Source: Emergomyces orientalis
Taxonomy: Eukaryota; Ascomycota; Eurotiomycetes; Onygenales; Ajellomycetaceae
Assembly (NCBI GenBank): GCA_002110485.1
Contig: MOWL01000073.1
Location: 1 to 64,000 of the forward strand
Direction: 5' to 3'
DNA length: 64,000 nucleotides
Shown: in pieces, positions 46,190 through 57,370 of the stretch
Layout: each line of letters opens with the position of its first letter
Numbering within the stretch: the stretch's first letter is position 1
Program-made: the position numbers and the translations under genes
The notes under the pieces: generated by a model
What the model was told of the DNA's origin: nothing
What the model saw: the letters and a program-made list of their open reading frames with translations, nothing else
Database searches by the model: none

Positions 46190-46861
46190 AACTGAAAGAC
46201 TCATATTGCAAAGGAATGATATGCAACCAACTGTGTATGATAATAGTAAGAACGCCCTTCGCATGCAGCGACGGGAGCAAATTTTCTCCTTGTACGTCAG
46301 GCAATAATTTGAGTGCAAGCCAACATGGATGAGCAGCCCGTATTCGAACAAGGCAACGAGCGAGCGAGCGGTGAAGCATCTCTTATAGTCAAAACAAGTG
46401 AGGTGCAAAGTTTGGCCTTAATTAGTATCAAGGTAGTGATCCCTTTGCATGAGGATGGCACGGACTCAAGCTGGGTTTGTATATCGCACTCGCGCTCCCA
46501 GGTGATCGACGCAAGTTTCCCCGTGCCCTCGACACAGCCTTGCCCCCCTGGCTGCACTTTGCATACTCCTGGTCTTTTCCGAGGCATCCCATACTGCAAT
46601 GGCATAGATAGTCTAGGTGATGGTACACCAGCGGCAATCGACGACTGTCCTCATTGGGCAAAGGAAAATCCAAAAAGACTCATTTTCGGGCTCAATATCA
46701 CTCTTGCCGGGGGTCTAGGCCATCCTTGCCCCCTCGCACGCACGGTGCAGCTTTGGCGAGGAGAAACCGAGAAATCGAGAAGTGTTAGCAATGCTGTAGA
46801 GGTCAAAGCAACTATAACGCATTGGAGATTCAACCGTGGAGAATCTGAAGAGAGATTTTGA
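46190..46861 (+). CDS. Open copy of dispersed repeat R2 (hypothetical 182-codon ORF)
   Basis: 46190-46575 aligns with 34660-35065. From ATG 46313 (or 46325) the frame stays open for up to 182 codons to TGA 46861: Cys/Pro-rich FPVPSTQPCPPGCTLHTPG then LNITLAGGLGHPCPL. No family is recognised. Homology at the repeat level does not respect this frame, so coding is doubtful. Confidence 0.3.
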
Positions 46862-47052
46862 GACCAATAGAAAGTATCCTGTTGGCCAGCTGGCCAACAA
46901 AACACCAATGAAATGATAGCTTCTTGGCTGGCGGCTGATGGATCCTTCCACACTCCACATTGGCATCCACCTCTCAACAGAAAGTAGCCCAATTTCAAAC
47001 TTGTCAAGAACTCATTTTCCTTTTCCTTTGCCACAAGTTTAACAGTGCAAAT

Positions 47053-48932
47053 ATGACGGTTGAATCGGAAATCCTATTACTTTTGACAGCGTTACTACGA
47101 GTATCGCCAGACATGCTAAAAGCTCATCGTACGGAAGTAATTCCTGTACTTGAGACAATTGCAGAACGAGTTGGAGTAACAGTTATTCACAACTCCTCCA
47201 GTGCATCGTATCGGCAGACCGCTCCTCCCGCATTGCAATACACTGCCTATGAGGAAAGAAGTTCTATCTCTTCTGTCAGTGATGGCTCAACCCAGCAGAC
47301 CTCCGCCGATGTAATCACAATTGAAGAAGTAGGTTCGATCTCTTCTCCCGCCTCTGTCAGTGATGGATCACTCCAGCAAACCTCTGGCGATTTAGACACT
47401 ATTGACGAAGAGGATTCAACTTCCTCCCTCTCTGTCAACAATGGATCACTTCAACAAACCTTTAGTACTTTGGAAGATGAGAATTCAATTCGGCCTCAAC
47501 AGCTTCTGGATAAAATACAAGAAAACCTTGAGAAGATTGTCAAGTTTTTCACTAATAATTTGTCCAACATAATCAAAAGTGTCCTTGCCCCGCTGGCTGT
47601 TCAGGACGATCGCCTTCGCGATATAAAGAGCATTATTGGAAAGAGGAAACCAACTCCCAACGACAGATATATTCAGTGCCTTGCCCAACGATCGCTAGCG
47701 CTCGAGTACAATCAATGGGACCTCGAAAGACACCAGGCAGGGGGGACAAGGCTAGATGATGTGTCCAAGAATGCATCGTCGGCCAGGAGCAAAAAAAACG
47801 GGAGCTTTACATACTATGTACAACATGTTCGCCGGTTCGATGACAGTCAAACAGCTTACAAAGCGCTTAAGCGTGGAGTTAGACAACTGATGACTGAGGG
47901 GAAATGTGAGTTGCCCGGAATAGAGGTGGTAATCCCATTTACGTATCGATATTTTGATGCTTTGTCTTATGACGAACTTCACACATTTGCCCTCCTACTC
48001 CAACAGAAAAGGGACATACTTCGTACCCTCAAACAGGCTTCGTCCTGGGTTGAGGATAGCCAGTCAATATACAATGGTGAGATTGACTATTCGCCATGGA
48101 ATGCCATTTGCTTACATTTTACGTAGGATACAGGAAAGATAAATGACCTCACCTTGAATCAGAATCGTCCTTGCCGAGAACCAAGCGCCCACGCCGGGCT
48201 GCACCACAAGGCCATATCATTCCGGACATTCGACCACAATTCCCTGGCAGACCCATTTCCGAACTACCCGTTGGCATGCGAAACCCCGAGAATTCATCAG
48301 CGCACAGCAACTATGCTCCCGAATATTCAACGGAGCCTCGAGACTCGACAGTCCTGTATGCCTCCGAGCGGAGTCTCGCCAAATTAAACGGAAATATGCA
48401 AGGACAACCGCGCGTCAATAAGACCAATAATGCCACCAGCAGGACTGAAGAAGGTACAGCGCGACACAACATCCCAACCACAGACGAAACATTCGACCAC
48501 GCTCTGAATACTACACCCTTGTCCCAAGCTTCAAGGGGCCCGGGCGAAACGGATATGTGGAACACTTTACCTGAAACTAGGCAAGAGAATAGTGACAGTC
48601 GGTCATTTCCTCCACAATATGGCATGGGAGACGCCTGGGCGGATACCCTACAGACAAGGGAGTGTTTCATGACAGCTGGCATGCAACTACCGCAATACGG
48701 CATTCCTGATGCCTCCGCAGGTGGATACTCGTTGACAGACTCTGCTCTTATCGCAGACTCACAAATACCACAGTACGGCGTTCCTGATGCCTCTGCGGGT
48801 ATACTTTCTCTGCCTCATCCGATGAACAGCCATCGACAAGAACTCGCTCTCATCACCGACACGCAAATACCGCAGTATGGCATTTCTAATGCATCCGCGG
48901 GCGGAACAACAGCACTCTATGAAGAAAATTGA
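47053..48932 (+). CDS. Unrecognised protein with two repeat segments, two exons
   Basis: Exon 47053-48076 and exon 48163-48932 join in phase (intron 48077-48162, GTGAGA...AATCAG) to 597 residues. Both frames are otherwise left without proper ends, which supports the splice. The N-terminal half has three copies of a SVSDGSLQQTS...E(E)xS motif, then helices (QLLDKIQENLEKIVKFFTNN) and a globular-looking part (VQHVRRFDDSQTAYKALKRGV, IEVVIPFTYRYFDALSYDE). The C-terminal half is polar with three Q(I/L)PQYG(I/V)PDASAG repeats. No family is recognised. Pieces of this gene occur, inverted and joined, at 18.8 kb. Stop is TGA and no lesion is seen. Confidence 0.5.
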
Positions 48933-49046
48933 AGAAAATCATTCAGAAACGATGGAACGTAACCCGTATGTTGGAATGATACGAATACATGCTAAGATGT
49001 AGTGAACATAATGAATTTTGCTACATATAGTCGTCTAAACAATTAA
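48933..49046. other. Convergent 3' spacer
   Basis: A short AT-rich gap between the stops of the plus-strand gene above and the minus-strand gene below. Confidence 0.5.
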
Positions 49047-49622
49047 TTATGCGCCTCCTTCCATGTCCAACACAATAAGAAGTGATATTCCCCCTCCTTT
49101 ATCACTCAGGATCATGTTATCGTCTCCTGACACAAGAACAAACTCCCCATGGTCTAATTTTTGTTTATATTGGAACCTGGGGAGACCGTTGTTCTCATCC
49201 ACATATTCTAAACCCATAATGACTAGATGCTTGCCAGGGAACGGCCTTTCCAGTATACCACTCTTATCAGTCCAAACAATTGCATACGCTTCGACAACAT
49301 TCTTGGAGGGATTGCTCTTGAATGGCTTCGAGGTTCTCGCAGATATATATTCGAGGTTTGCTTCATCCTGATTCATGGTTAGCACATTTCAGGATTGATG
49401 ATATGGTTGCTCTCAAACCTTTAGCCACTGTGTAATTACTGGCTCAATATCTTTCTCGCAGTCGGGAGGAAAGAGCCAAGGATAGGTGGGATGCGAACTT
49501 CGTTTCACCTTTGATCTCACTTTTGATGCCGCTTTGGCTGCAGTGTCTTCAAGTGGCTGCATTTTGCACAGCTTGGGTGATATGCCAGTCGAATATGACA
49601 GGGGAATGTATATCTGTTCCAA
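49047..49622 (-). CDS. Unrecognised small gene, at least two exons
   Basis: Exon from 49613 to 49419 (IYIPLSYSTGISPKL...VITQWLK) joins 49367-49047 across GTTTGA...GAATCAG in phase. It encodes DEANLEYISARTSKPF, VWTDKSGILERPFPGKHLVI and a C-terminus rich in beta-strand-type residues, and ends at the stop at 49047. The start lies upstream and is not resolved. No family is recognised. Most of this gene is duplicated at 18.28-18.72 kb in the opposite orientation, where it is decayed. Confidence 0.45.
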
Positions 49623-49674
49623 CGATTAGAACCCGAGTAGGCAACAGTGTCTATATATATCCCCCTACATCATG

Positions 49675-51311
49675 GAATGCTGTAACGCAATCGACTTAAA
49701 GTGATGTGAAATTCAACGCTGGTATCTTAATACAAAGTACAAGATTTTTTCGCCTGATTCTGCCTCCAAGTTATCTCAGAGGGGCTAAGCGGGGTCAAAA
49801 TTAGAGCCTCGGAAAAACTATTGATCCGAGAGTGTCGCCTCTTCGTACCCAGCAAGTGCATCCGTGTCCTTTAGTATTTCCTACTCTTTATGTGGACGGT
49901 TAAACCTCAAGGTGGGTTGAAAGGGTCCCATGATCAAGTTTTTCCATTAATAATGTTATGTGATAGGGTGTAATTGAGATAGAGCGTTGTTTGAATGGGT
50001 AGAGAGAGGTAATTACCGTACTGACGATATCGCTGATTATCTACATAGCCACTAATTACAAAAATCACGGGTATCGTTTCCACTGGAAATCACGTCAATC
50101 AGTAACCATATGACCTATACCCAATGAGCACCACAAGGGAGTAGTTCGTGATGTACATGGTTGGATAACCTAAGAACGGCATGACCAGGCCATGGTGTTC
50201 TAAGGATAGGAAATATTTCCCTAAAGAATGGCCTCAGATTGAATAGGTCTGTGCTTAACGAAGACACATTCTTCTGGTTCTAGTACTGGCTAAAGATCGA
50301 AAGCATCCTCCACCCTTACGTATTGGTCAGGGACCAAACCTGTTTGGACATTGAAATTCGCCTTGTTATGGGTGGCTTTTGTATTTGGCAGTTATGATAT
50401 CTTTAGTAGGATGCTCTAGCGTACCTCCAAGCGTATGTTTTCAGTGTAGCGAGTCCATCAAGCCCAACATATCTAGAGGTTACCAGCAGTGTCCAGTCCA
50501 TACACACATAGACCACGTGGAGCCGTAGTCCCTCATCCTTTCAACACGACCAGATGTTGAAGTCCTGCGAAAGATGACTCATCTGCCACCAAGCCAACCA
50601 CAAATTCACTTAAATATTTTCTTTTCCCTTACACAGGGCTTGGCATTTGAGCCAATGTAACTTCCATGACATCATCAATTGAGAAGGACTTTAGAGTGGC
50701 GTACAACAAGTTACCGCGGGAAAACGTTGATCCTCCATAATATTTTTGGCACAATGACGAAATTATACCAGACAGGCGCCAGGGGCGCGAGCTTTGGTTG
50801 CACTAGCCTTGTTTGAGGCTTAAGGTACAGTGATTACTAATACCTGATGCACCTTCCCTGGCAGCCAGCACGCTCTTACCACATCTGCAACACGCGGGTT
50901 GGCCTGTTTTCATCCTAAATGGGAATAGCCGGCCTTCCTCAAAATACGATTTCAATCCCCCTATTTTGTTCGCGCTTATTACCATTCAGTCGCGGTCGAA
51001 TAGGATTAATCTCCACCCGGTTCCTTGCTCGGCGGCTCTATCCGTTCCCACATTCGCATTCTGTATCAAAGCCAAGCCGGATCAACTCTTTGACCATAAT
51101 CCTCCTCCCTTTGATTATATATACCAGCATCTGTTCCCAGCGATCTATCTTCTCTCGCGAGTATCATACATCATAACTTCCTAACAACTCTGCATTTTTG
51201 TTCCCGTGTTTGCTTCCCATTCATCACATAAAATTAGCATATCAACCTAACTTTTCTCTCCTTTGCAAATCCTAGTGAAACCCTAACTTAAGGGCCTTTT
51301 ATACCGTCAAA
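49675..51311. other. Gene-poor AT-rich stretch and FunK1 upstream region
   Basis: About 1.6 kb without a recognised gene. 50125-50160 (atgagcaccacaagggagtagttcgt) resembles 53981-54010, the outer flank of cassette copy A, so a cassette relic may lie here. A TATA-like attatatatacc lies at about 51112-51123, roughly 190 bp before the FunK1 start. Confidence 0.4.
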
Positions 51312-53765
51312 ATGGCGGAACTTTCACAAGAAGATAGCGAAATTATCAAAAGCTATCCTCTAACCGACTCGGTCGATCGTTTACGAGGCGTGCTTCAGGA
51401 AGCTGAAAAAATCTATGAGTCGCGTCTAATTTCCTACGAGGGCGCTGTTGATAGCCTTGACCAACTCTATCGGGGGGCGACTTTGGCACTCCTCTCTGCT
51501 TTACAGAAAGAGGGTGTAGCTTGTAACCTTCACTCACGGATAGACGATGGAAAATTGAAGTCTGATCTAGTACACTTAGTCGAGCGTCTCCGAAAGGCAC
51601 AGGGAAACTTCACGTACGACGACTACCGGCCGCTGGTGCACCTGGTTATTCAAAGGCCTCCGACTAAATCCCAGCGCGTCGCAACCTGGAACTTCGATGT
51701 CTGGAAGGCTGTATTTGACCTCATTGACAACATCCCTCGATCAACTCCTCCGGCGAGCGTCCCTCCCTCCTTTGACGGTACACCAGTCAAATCCACCTCG
51801 TCATCACAGAAAGGCTCCGAGCAGACGCGTGAGTTGGTGAATCCGAGGATCTTTGAGGAGATACGTGGCTGCACATATCAAGGCGTTGAAGGCTTCTTTG
51901 GCAAATACTTTGAGGAGAAGGACTGGAGCGGCAAAGCAGATGCCATCTGTCGACGCGTGCTGGCCTCAGACAGCGACGGTAATTGGGCCCAGTTTCCTGA
52001 TCCTCCTACACAGGACGATGTCCTCGCCTGGTGGTTTCGTCTTCAAGAAGACCTTCTCTCGGAATCACGCGGCATCTACTACTCCACGGCGAGCAAAGCG
52101 GATCTTACCGGTTCAAAGGCGGAACGGCAAGTCGATCTTCTTTTGCGAGCTAGGGGTGGAAGCCCCTTGCAAAACAAACACGACTGGACAGACATCCTGG
52201 TGGTTGGCGAGCTCAAAAAACCTGAGGGGAAGATCAGGACCAAAGCCACACTGCTGCAGATCAGCTGCTCCGTGCGCGAGGTCTTTGCTGCGCAGCCCAC
52301 CCGACGGTTCGTCCACGCATTCGCCGTCTGTGGGACAAAGATGGAGGTGTGGGTATTCGACCGCGCGGGCCCCTACAGCTCGATAATCATCGACGTCTAC
52401 GCGGACTCGAGTCGGTTTTTTCAGGTGCTTGTGGGCTACACCATGATGAGCGACGAGGAGCTGGGACTGGACACGTTTGTTGCTAGGGATGAAGACGGCA
52501 ACAAATCAATAACCGTCAAAGGGCCTGGGAACTCAGAGGGGAAAAAGGTGCGGCTGGGTGAAATGCTTTCCTATCAGCGTGCCATCGTGTGTCGCGGAAC
52601 CACATGTTTTCTCGCAAACGATGGACAAGTGGAGGGCGTAGCCAAATTCTCGTGGGTGTCGGACAAGCGGCGGCCAGAGGCGGAACTCCTCGAGCTGGCG
52701 GGTCGGAAGAATGTCCAGGGGGTCGCCAGGATCATTGGCCACAGTACCATCACTAGTATCGCCGACATGCGCTGCGGCCTGACCTTCGACGACAAGCGCC
52801 ACGACTTCAAAAGCGCACCCCCCAGCACGGCCTCCTCATTTCATCAATCTCAGCCGCTCACCGAGCCCTGTCGCTTAGATATCCGTCGAAAATCGTCTTC
52901 CAGGAAGCGCAGATCCCCGGACAAGGGGATGCAGACATCCAAACGATCACGTTCCATCAATCAACTGTCAAGGGACACCCAGCAGGAGAATGAACTAGCT
53001 TTCTCCATTCAGTCGGCGCACAAGCCAAGCCTCTTCGACAGGAATAGCGAGGAACTCTACGACAACCGTGTCCTCCGCTGTCTGGTGATCTCTCCTGCTG
53101 GCCGGCCGATCTATGACTACAAGTCACCCTTGGAGCTGCTCACGGCGCTTCGCGATGCAATAAAGGCACATCGGTCTCTTTATCTGGATGGGAACATCCT
53201 TCATCGGGATATTTCGGAGAACAATATAATAATTACCGATCCTGAAAAGGCGGGTGGTCACTCGGGCATGCTAATCGATCTGGATCTTGCCAAGGAAGTC
53301 GGCAGCGAGCGAAGCGGCGCACGGCACCAGACCGGCACGATGGAGTTCATGGCGATTGAGGTGCTGCTTAATATCGACCATACCTATCGGCATGACCTTG
53401 AGTCGTTCTTCTACGTGCTTATCTGGCAATGTGTCCGTCATGGTTGGGAAAAATTAAATGCGCTACAGAGACAGGGACTGGACCGGCCCAAAGACAGCAT
53501 GCTGAGAGAATGGTATACCGGAACTTATAAGAAAATTGCAATTTATAAACGAGGCAACATGGAAACTGGCGGGTTTGAGTACCTTTTGCAGGAGTTTCCG
53601 CCGGACTTCGAGTGCGTCAAAAATCTATGCAGGACCATACGAGGCGTACTGTTTCCTTACGGGAAGGAAGGACTTATTGTTGGAACGCCGCAAGTCCCAC
53701 AGAGGCTATATGATCCTATTATTAAAGCGTATGACGACACAATAGCTCTGATTGAAACCGAATAG
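51312..53765 (+). CDS. FunK1-type fungal protein kinase, intact
   Basis: A single-exon frame of 817 residues starts at ATG 51312 (MAELSQEDSEIIKSYPL) and ends in TAG. The N-terminal two thirds hold the fungal-specific region with TDILVVGELKKPEG (about residue 295) and FVHAFAVCGTKMEVWVFDRAG. The kinase C-lobe follows, with NILHRDISENNIII (about residue 630), MLIDLDLAKE in place of DFG, and TGTMEFMAIEVL, YRHDLESFFYVLIW. This order and the D-L-D metal-binding variant are normal for FunK1. Targets are unknown. No stop or frameshift is present, and GC content is higher than in the stretch to its left. Confidence 0.92.
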   Translation: MAELSQEDSEIIKSYPLTDSVDRLRGVLQEAEKIYESRLISYEGAVDSLDQLYRGATLALLSALQKEGVACNLHSRIDDGKLKSDLVHLVERLRKAQGNFTYDDYRPLVHLVIQRPPTKSQRVATWNFDVWKAVFDLIDNIPRSTPPASVPPSFDGTPVKSTSSSQKGSEQTRELVNPRIFEEIRGCTYQGVEGFFGKYFEEKDWSGKADAICRRVLASDSDGNWAQFPDPPTQDDVLAWWFRLQEDLLSESRGIYYSTASKADLTGSKAERQVDLLLRARGGSPLQNKHDWTDILVVGELKKPEGKIRTKATLLQISCSVREVFAAQPTRRFVHAFAVCGTKMEVWVFDRAGPYSSIIIDVYADSSRFFQVLVGYTMMSDEELGLDTFVARDEDGNKSITVKGPGNSEGKKVRLGEMLSYQRAIVCRGTTCFLANDGQVEGVAKFSWVSDKRRPEAELLELAGRKNVQGVARIIGHSTITSIADMRCGLTFDDKRHDFKSAPPSTASSFHQSQPLTEPCRLDIRRKSSSRKRRSPDKGMQTSKRSRSINQLSRDTQQENELAFSIQSAHKPSLFDRNSEELYDNRVLRCLVISPAGRPIYDYKSPLELLTALRDAIKAHRSLYLDGNILHRDISENNIIITDPEKAGGHSGMLIDLDLAKEVGSERSGARHQTGTMEFMAIEVLLNIDHTYRHDLESFFYVLIWQCVRHGWEKLNALQRQGLDRPKDSMLREWYTGTYKKIAIYKRGNMETGGFEYLLQEFPPDFECVKNLCRTIRGVLFPYGKEGLIVGTPQVPQRLYDPIIKAYDDTIALIETE

Positions 53766-54139
53766 GATTAATGATCGCTCTGTTCTGGCAAATAAGTATC
53801 ATTTATAGAAGCTCAATACATATATTCTATGTTTGGAAGAGTGGAAACATTGCTATTCGTTACACCGCAGCTAATAAGTTTGAACACTAAATATCTAGAG
53901 GTGGCCGCAGCCCAAAGGCATTGTTGGTTTCCAGAAGCTTTTTAATGTACACTATGAGAAAATGCCACCGCAATAGCCTCCTATGAGCACCACAGGGCAG
54001 TAGTTCGTTTTGATTCGCAAGATGTACATCGTCGGTAATAATCAGCCTCCCCTGACCTGCGTTCCTTGTACTCATTTGCTGGAACGGTCAGAAATAAAGC
54101 CCACTGTACATGGAAATAATGCTTACCGGCACTCAATTG
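53766..54139. other. Flank of cassette copy A
   Basis: No gene. The stretch 53981-54110 is similar to 4100-4170 (cassette C) and partly to 50125-50160, so the cassette homology extends beyond its second ORF. Confidence 0.45.
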
Positions 54140-54379
54140 TTAACGCGCTGCATCCCGATCTTCTGTTGCAGAGGCCTGTAGATCGGCATCGTAATGTTCT
54201 TTACTCCCTGGTGTTATCATCTCGAGTATCGCGGTTATTTGCTTCAATATTTCAATCATTTCGGGCACCTGGCTACGGATCTCCATGGTTTCGTTATGCA
54301 GAGATGTATTGTCGCCGCCCTTGGCGTTCGAGGAGGAGGCCGCCGTAGGTCTTCGCATGCCATAGTTGGCATTTGGCAT
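54140..54379 (-). CDS. Cassette copy A, second ORF (79 aa, short coiled coil)
   Basis: The frame starts at ATG 54379 (MPNANYGMRRPTAASSS) and ends in TAA. Its second half, MEIRSQVPEMIEILKQITAILEMI, is an amphipathic helix with heptad-like spacing. The same position is conserved in copies B and C (DIHSQVLKMIEIL), which suggests selection or recent duplication. It lies about 450 bp downstream of the chromodomain ORF in the same orientation. No family is recognised. Confidence 0.45.
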   Translation of the reverse strand: MPNANYGMRRPTAASSSNAKGGDNTSLHNETMEIRSQVPEMIEILKQITAILEMITPGSKEHYDADLQASATEDRDAAR

Positions 54380-54831
54380 TGTGGTGGGTGGATAGGGTTT
54401 CTGTTGAGATGCGAATTTCCAGTTGAATTGCGGAGCATGGTTATTACGGTTTAAGAATAGAAATATCGATACTCTGAACCAGGGAGGTCTTTATACTTCT
54501 CTCCAGAGTTAGACAAAATACGCGGATAAAAATGATTTGAAGCAAAACAAAAGTGGGAGAAAAGAAATGAGGGAGAAGAGCAAATAAACAAGACACAAAC
54601 AAAGAAACACACACAAAGTAAATACTGTACCATGGGACGTAGGCAAGATAGACCCCGGGCTGGAATGTGATAGGCGATGTCAATGGAGCTCGTGGGCCGG
54701 ATTCAAATATGCTAAGCAAACAAAGATCAAACAAAGGGAACCAAAGCCAAACAGAGCAACAAACACGACAGGAAAAGTACAGAACAGATCAGAACCGAAA
54801 TTGGTATTGACATGTTACACAGACAAAGATT

Positions 54832-55433
54832 CTAACCAAACAATTTTACAATCTTGCGTCCACCGTCCCTGCGCGATCTCCTTATCTGTTTGAAACGCAT
54901 GTGGCCCGTCAGAGTAATCAGTGAAGGCCGCTCGTCCTTCCACTCCACATGAAATTCTTTGACCAGCTCCTCGCAGCCCGGGATCAGATCGCTCCGCGGT
55001 TGCCACGTAGGCGGCCATGCAACACGGTACTCCAGAGTTGGCTTGCCCTCCCGCACGCGGATCCGGGAATCCAGTATCTTTTTGACCAGCCACTCTTCCT
55101 GTGTCGTCCCGGCGTGGCCAACCGAGATTTGAGGCCGACCACCTGGATGTGGAGAGACGACGTTGTGGGGTGCGCGGGCGGAAGTGCCCACTTCGTCCAT
55201 GGTAAAGGGGGGAGGGGTTTCTGTCATGTAGAGGATCAGCGGGAGAACGCGGGACGGTAATTGAAGCTGGGAAGCTGACCTGGAACTTCTCGGAGAGTCA
55301 ATGAGGCTCCACCATCATCCGCCATCCCGTCTAGCTCGTCACCTTGATCGGTGGGCAGCGGTGGCGGAGAAATCTGTCCACCTGCAGACTCGCTTGTGGG
55401 TTCACCACCCCTGTCTCCGTCGAACCATCTCAT
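54832..55433 (-). CDS. Cassette copy A, chromodomain-like protein (intact)
   Basis: Exon 55433-55280 (MRWFDGDRGGEPTSE...TLREVP) joins 55220-54832 across GTCAGC...ATGACAG (59 nt) to 180 residues with TAG stop. The C-terminal half, EEWLVKKILDSRIRVREGKP then TLEYRVAWPPTWQPRSDLI and CEELVKEFH, follows the chromodomain pattern (strand, basic turn, W-x-x-TW-P, helix). It ends in a very basic tail (FKQIRRSRRDGGRKIVKLFG). Chromodomains read methylated histone tails. This is the only one of three copies without a premature stop, so it is the reference for the lesions in copy B. An upstream non-coding exon is possible. Confidence 0.65.
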
Positions 55434-55499
55434 ACAACTGAAAGGAAAGACCAAAAGCCCTCGATCCTTTTTCCTTGGAAACCCAGACATATTTACCAA

Positions 55500-56220
55500 A
55501 CTTAGCTATTGCCATACAAATCAACAACGGGGCCATCTGAAATAGGGCCGAGGTTAGCGGATCGAAAAGACGTATTATGAGCGAGCCAAGAGACGGACCT
55601 CTGCTTCCACCCGACCAGCATGTGCGAAGGCCGGCTTCAGTGGCACCCGCAGCCGTATCCGCCTCGACAGGCAATTCAAGGCGGTCGCTGGCAAAACCGC
55701 TCAGATTTGATCTGGAGGGGACGGTGCGTGCTCGTCGGCATATCTTTTAAATCCCGATATCTCGTTGCTCTTTGGTTGGGGAGGCGGAGTTCGATCGGCT
55801 ATATGGGCCCGATTTTTCATTCATTCGCTTCAAGTTCATTCATGCATCGCTTCAAGTTCATAGTACGCCCTCCACCCTTCCTGTTGGTGTAGGCTAAAGA
55901 TGTTTGCAAAATAACTAACTTCCATAAATTATTAAACCAAAGAGGAACAAAAGACGCATGTACGACAGAAAATCAAACAAGGCCGGCCCTGCGCCAGACA
56001 TCTTCAGATACAATCACCATGGACATGGAAGCCGGGGAGATCCGTAGAAACGGGCCTCCCACGGTGGGACCAAAGCATAAATCCAGGCCATCAACATAAC
56101 ACGGAACCGTAAACATCGTCCGATTAGCCTTGGACATTTGACCAGATACATACATCAAACGCTGCGGTATATAACCCTAATTGTACGGCTATTATTGGTA
56201 TTAAGCCACGGCGGCGATAA
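55500..56220. other. Spacer without recognised gene
   Basis: GC-rich sequence between the chromodomain gene and the Myb gene. A minus-strand frame 55674-55402 overlaps the chromodomain first exon in another frame and is probably 5' untranslated sequence. Confidence 0.35.
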
Positions 56221-56891
56221 TCACGCCATCCATGTCCAGCCCCCCGCCGAAGGACGACCCGTCGTTAGGAGAGTATCTGCGTGGCTGCGGTTCCATTCTG
56301 TGGAATTTGGCAGATCACTTCCATATGTTTGGGATGCGGCGTCGAGCTCTGCAAAGGAAGGGAGCCGAACGGAAAGTGAGCGTGACACTCGGGGAGGTTC
56401 TGATGCGGGATGAGAGAATGTGAACGGAACTGTTCCGGTTCGTCTCGCCATTTCTTGTTCTCCTAGCTGCCAGTGCATAGCTTCAACGGCCCTCCAGGGG
56501 ATGGACATCTCCTCTGCATTTTTTGCCCACATTTCCGACTTGAATCTGCTTGCTCTGTCAGTAAGCTAGCCGGTTGTCATCAGATATCACGACGTTTCCA
56601 CCTTTCATATAATAAGGCCAACTTGGTCTTGCGATCCTCGCTCCACTCACTCCGCCTCTCAAGGTAATTCTGGTAGTGCAGGCGACAGCTGATTGCACTT
56701 CGCCCGGGAAGTTCCTTGCTGATATCCTCCCACTTCATTCCGCGCCCCCGAAGCTCGATGATCAGAACATCTTCTTCTGAGGACCATTTTGACTTTTTCT
56801 TGTTTGAAATTTGGCGTGCGTGGGAGCTATCGTTCTGGACGTCAGGTGCCATTGGTTCGTTTTGGGCTAGGTTTTGAATCGTAGACGCCAT
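56221..56891 (-). CDS. Myb/SANT-like DNA-binding protein, intact, two exons
   Basis: Exon 56891-56602 and exon 56545-56221 join in phase (GTGGAA...AAGCAG, 56 nt) to 204 residues. Residues about 35-65, KSKWSSEEDVLIIELRGRGMKW and EDISKELPGRSAISCRLHYQNYL, form a Myb/SANT helix-turn-helix. A second SANT-like part spans the splice (KTKLALLYERFKSEMWAKNAEEM then IPWRAVEAMHWQLGEQEM). It matches the short single-Myb regulators common in Eurotiales. The tail is Ser/Pro-rich. No lesion is seen. It is a different protein from the Myb-RTC4 gene at the left end. Confidence 0.8.
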
Positions 56892-57181
56892 AGAGAAATC
56901 TGTGGCACTTTACGAGGAGAAAAGAGAAAATTGAGCGAGGGAAGCAAAGTGGGAGGAGGGCTGGCTTTATATGCCTTCAGACCTACGCTGCCGCTCCCCC
57001 CCACAAGACAAATTGGGAGCAACCGCAAGTAGACTGCACCACTTATGGGATTTGTTGGCTAATGAGATAGGGACTGGTTCAGGGATCAGTTGAGGACGTA
57101 TAGAGCCGGCTCGGGCCAGCCGGAGAGATAGAAACGGTGCTTACAATACAGATCGTCTTCCACGCTTCCTGTTGATGTGCA
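56892..57181. other. Myb promoter region
   Basis: Upstream region of the Myb gene; no other gene is seen. A GAGGAGAAAAGAGAAAATTG purine tract lies about 20 bp from its ATG. Confidence 0.35.
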
Positions 57182-57370
57182 GTGAGAGCTACCGTTGAGC
57201 TATTCAAGCTCGTGAAGCGTGAAAAGGAGGTCGACCGAGAGATACTCGCCTTCTCAATCTCGCATGACCACACAGCGGTGAGGATCTATGGTCACTATGC
57301 TGTTCTTGAAGGAGAGAAGACGAATTTTTACCGCCACCCGATTCAGACATGCTCTACGGGCAACGTTTGA
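57182..57370 (+). pseudogene. Fragment of a DUF7924-like protein
   Basis: The frame TVELFKLVKREKEVDREILAFSISHDHTAVRIYGHYAVLEG and TNFYRHPI matches the conserved core of a widespread fungal protein family (DUF7924-like). Only about 60 codons remain. It starts without an ATG, and the sequence beyond FYRHPI diverges and stops. It is an isolated fragment. Confidence 0.45.

Noticed and set aside
49669..49673. A 5-base first exon (ATGAT) for the 49-kb gene
   Set aside because: The splice sites look good but the join is out of phase with the next exon.
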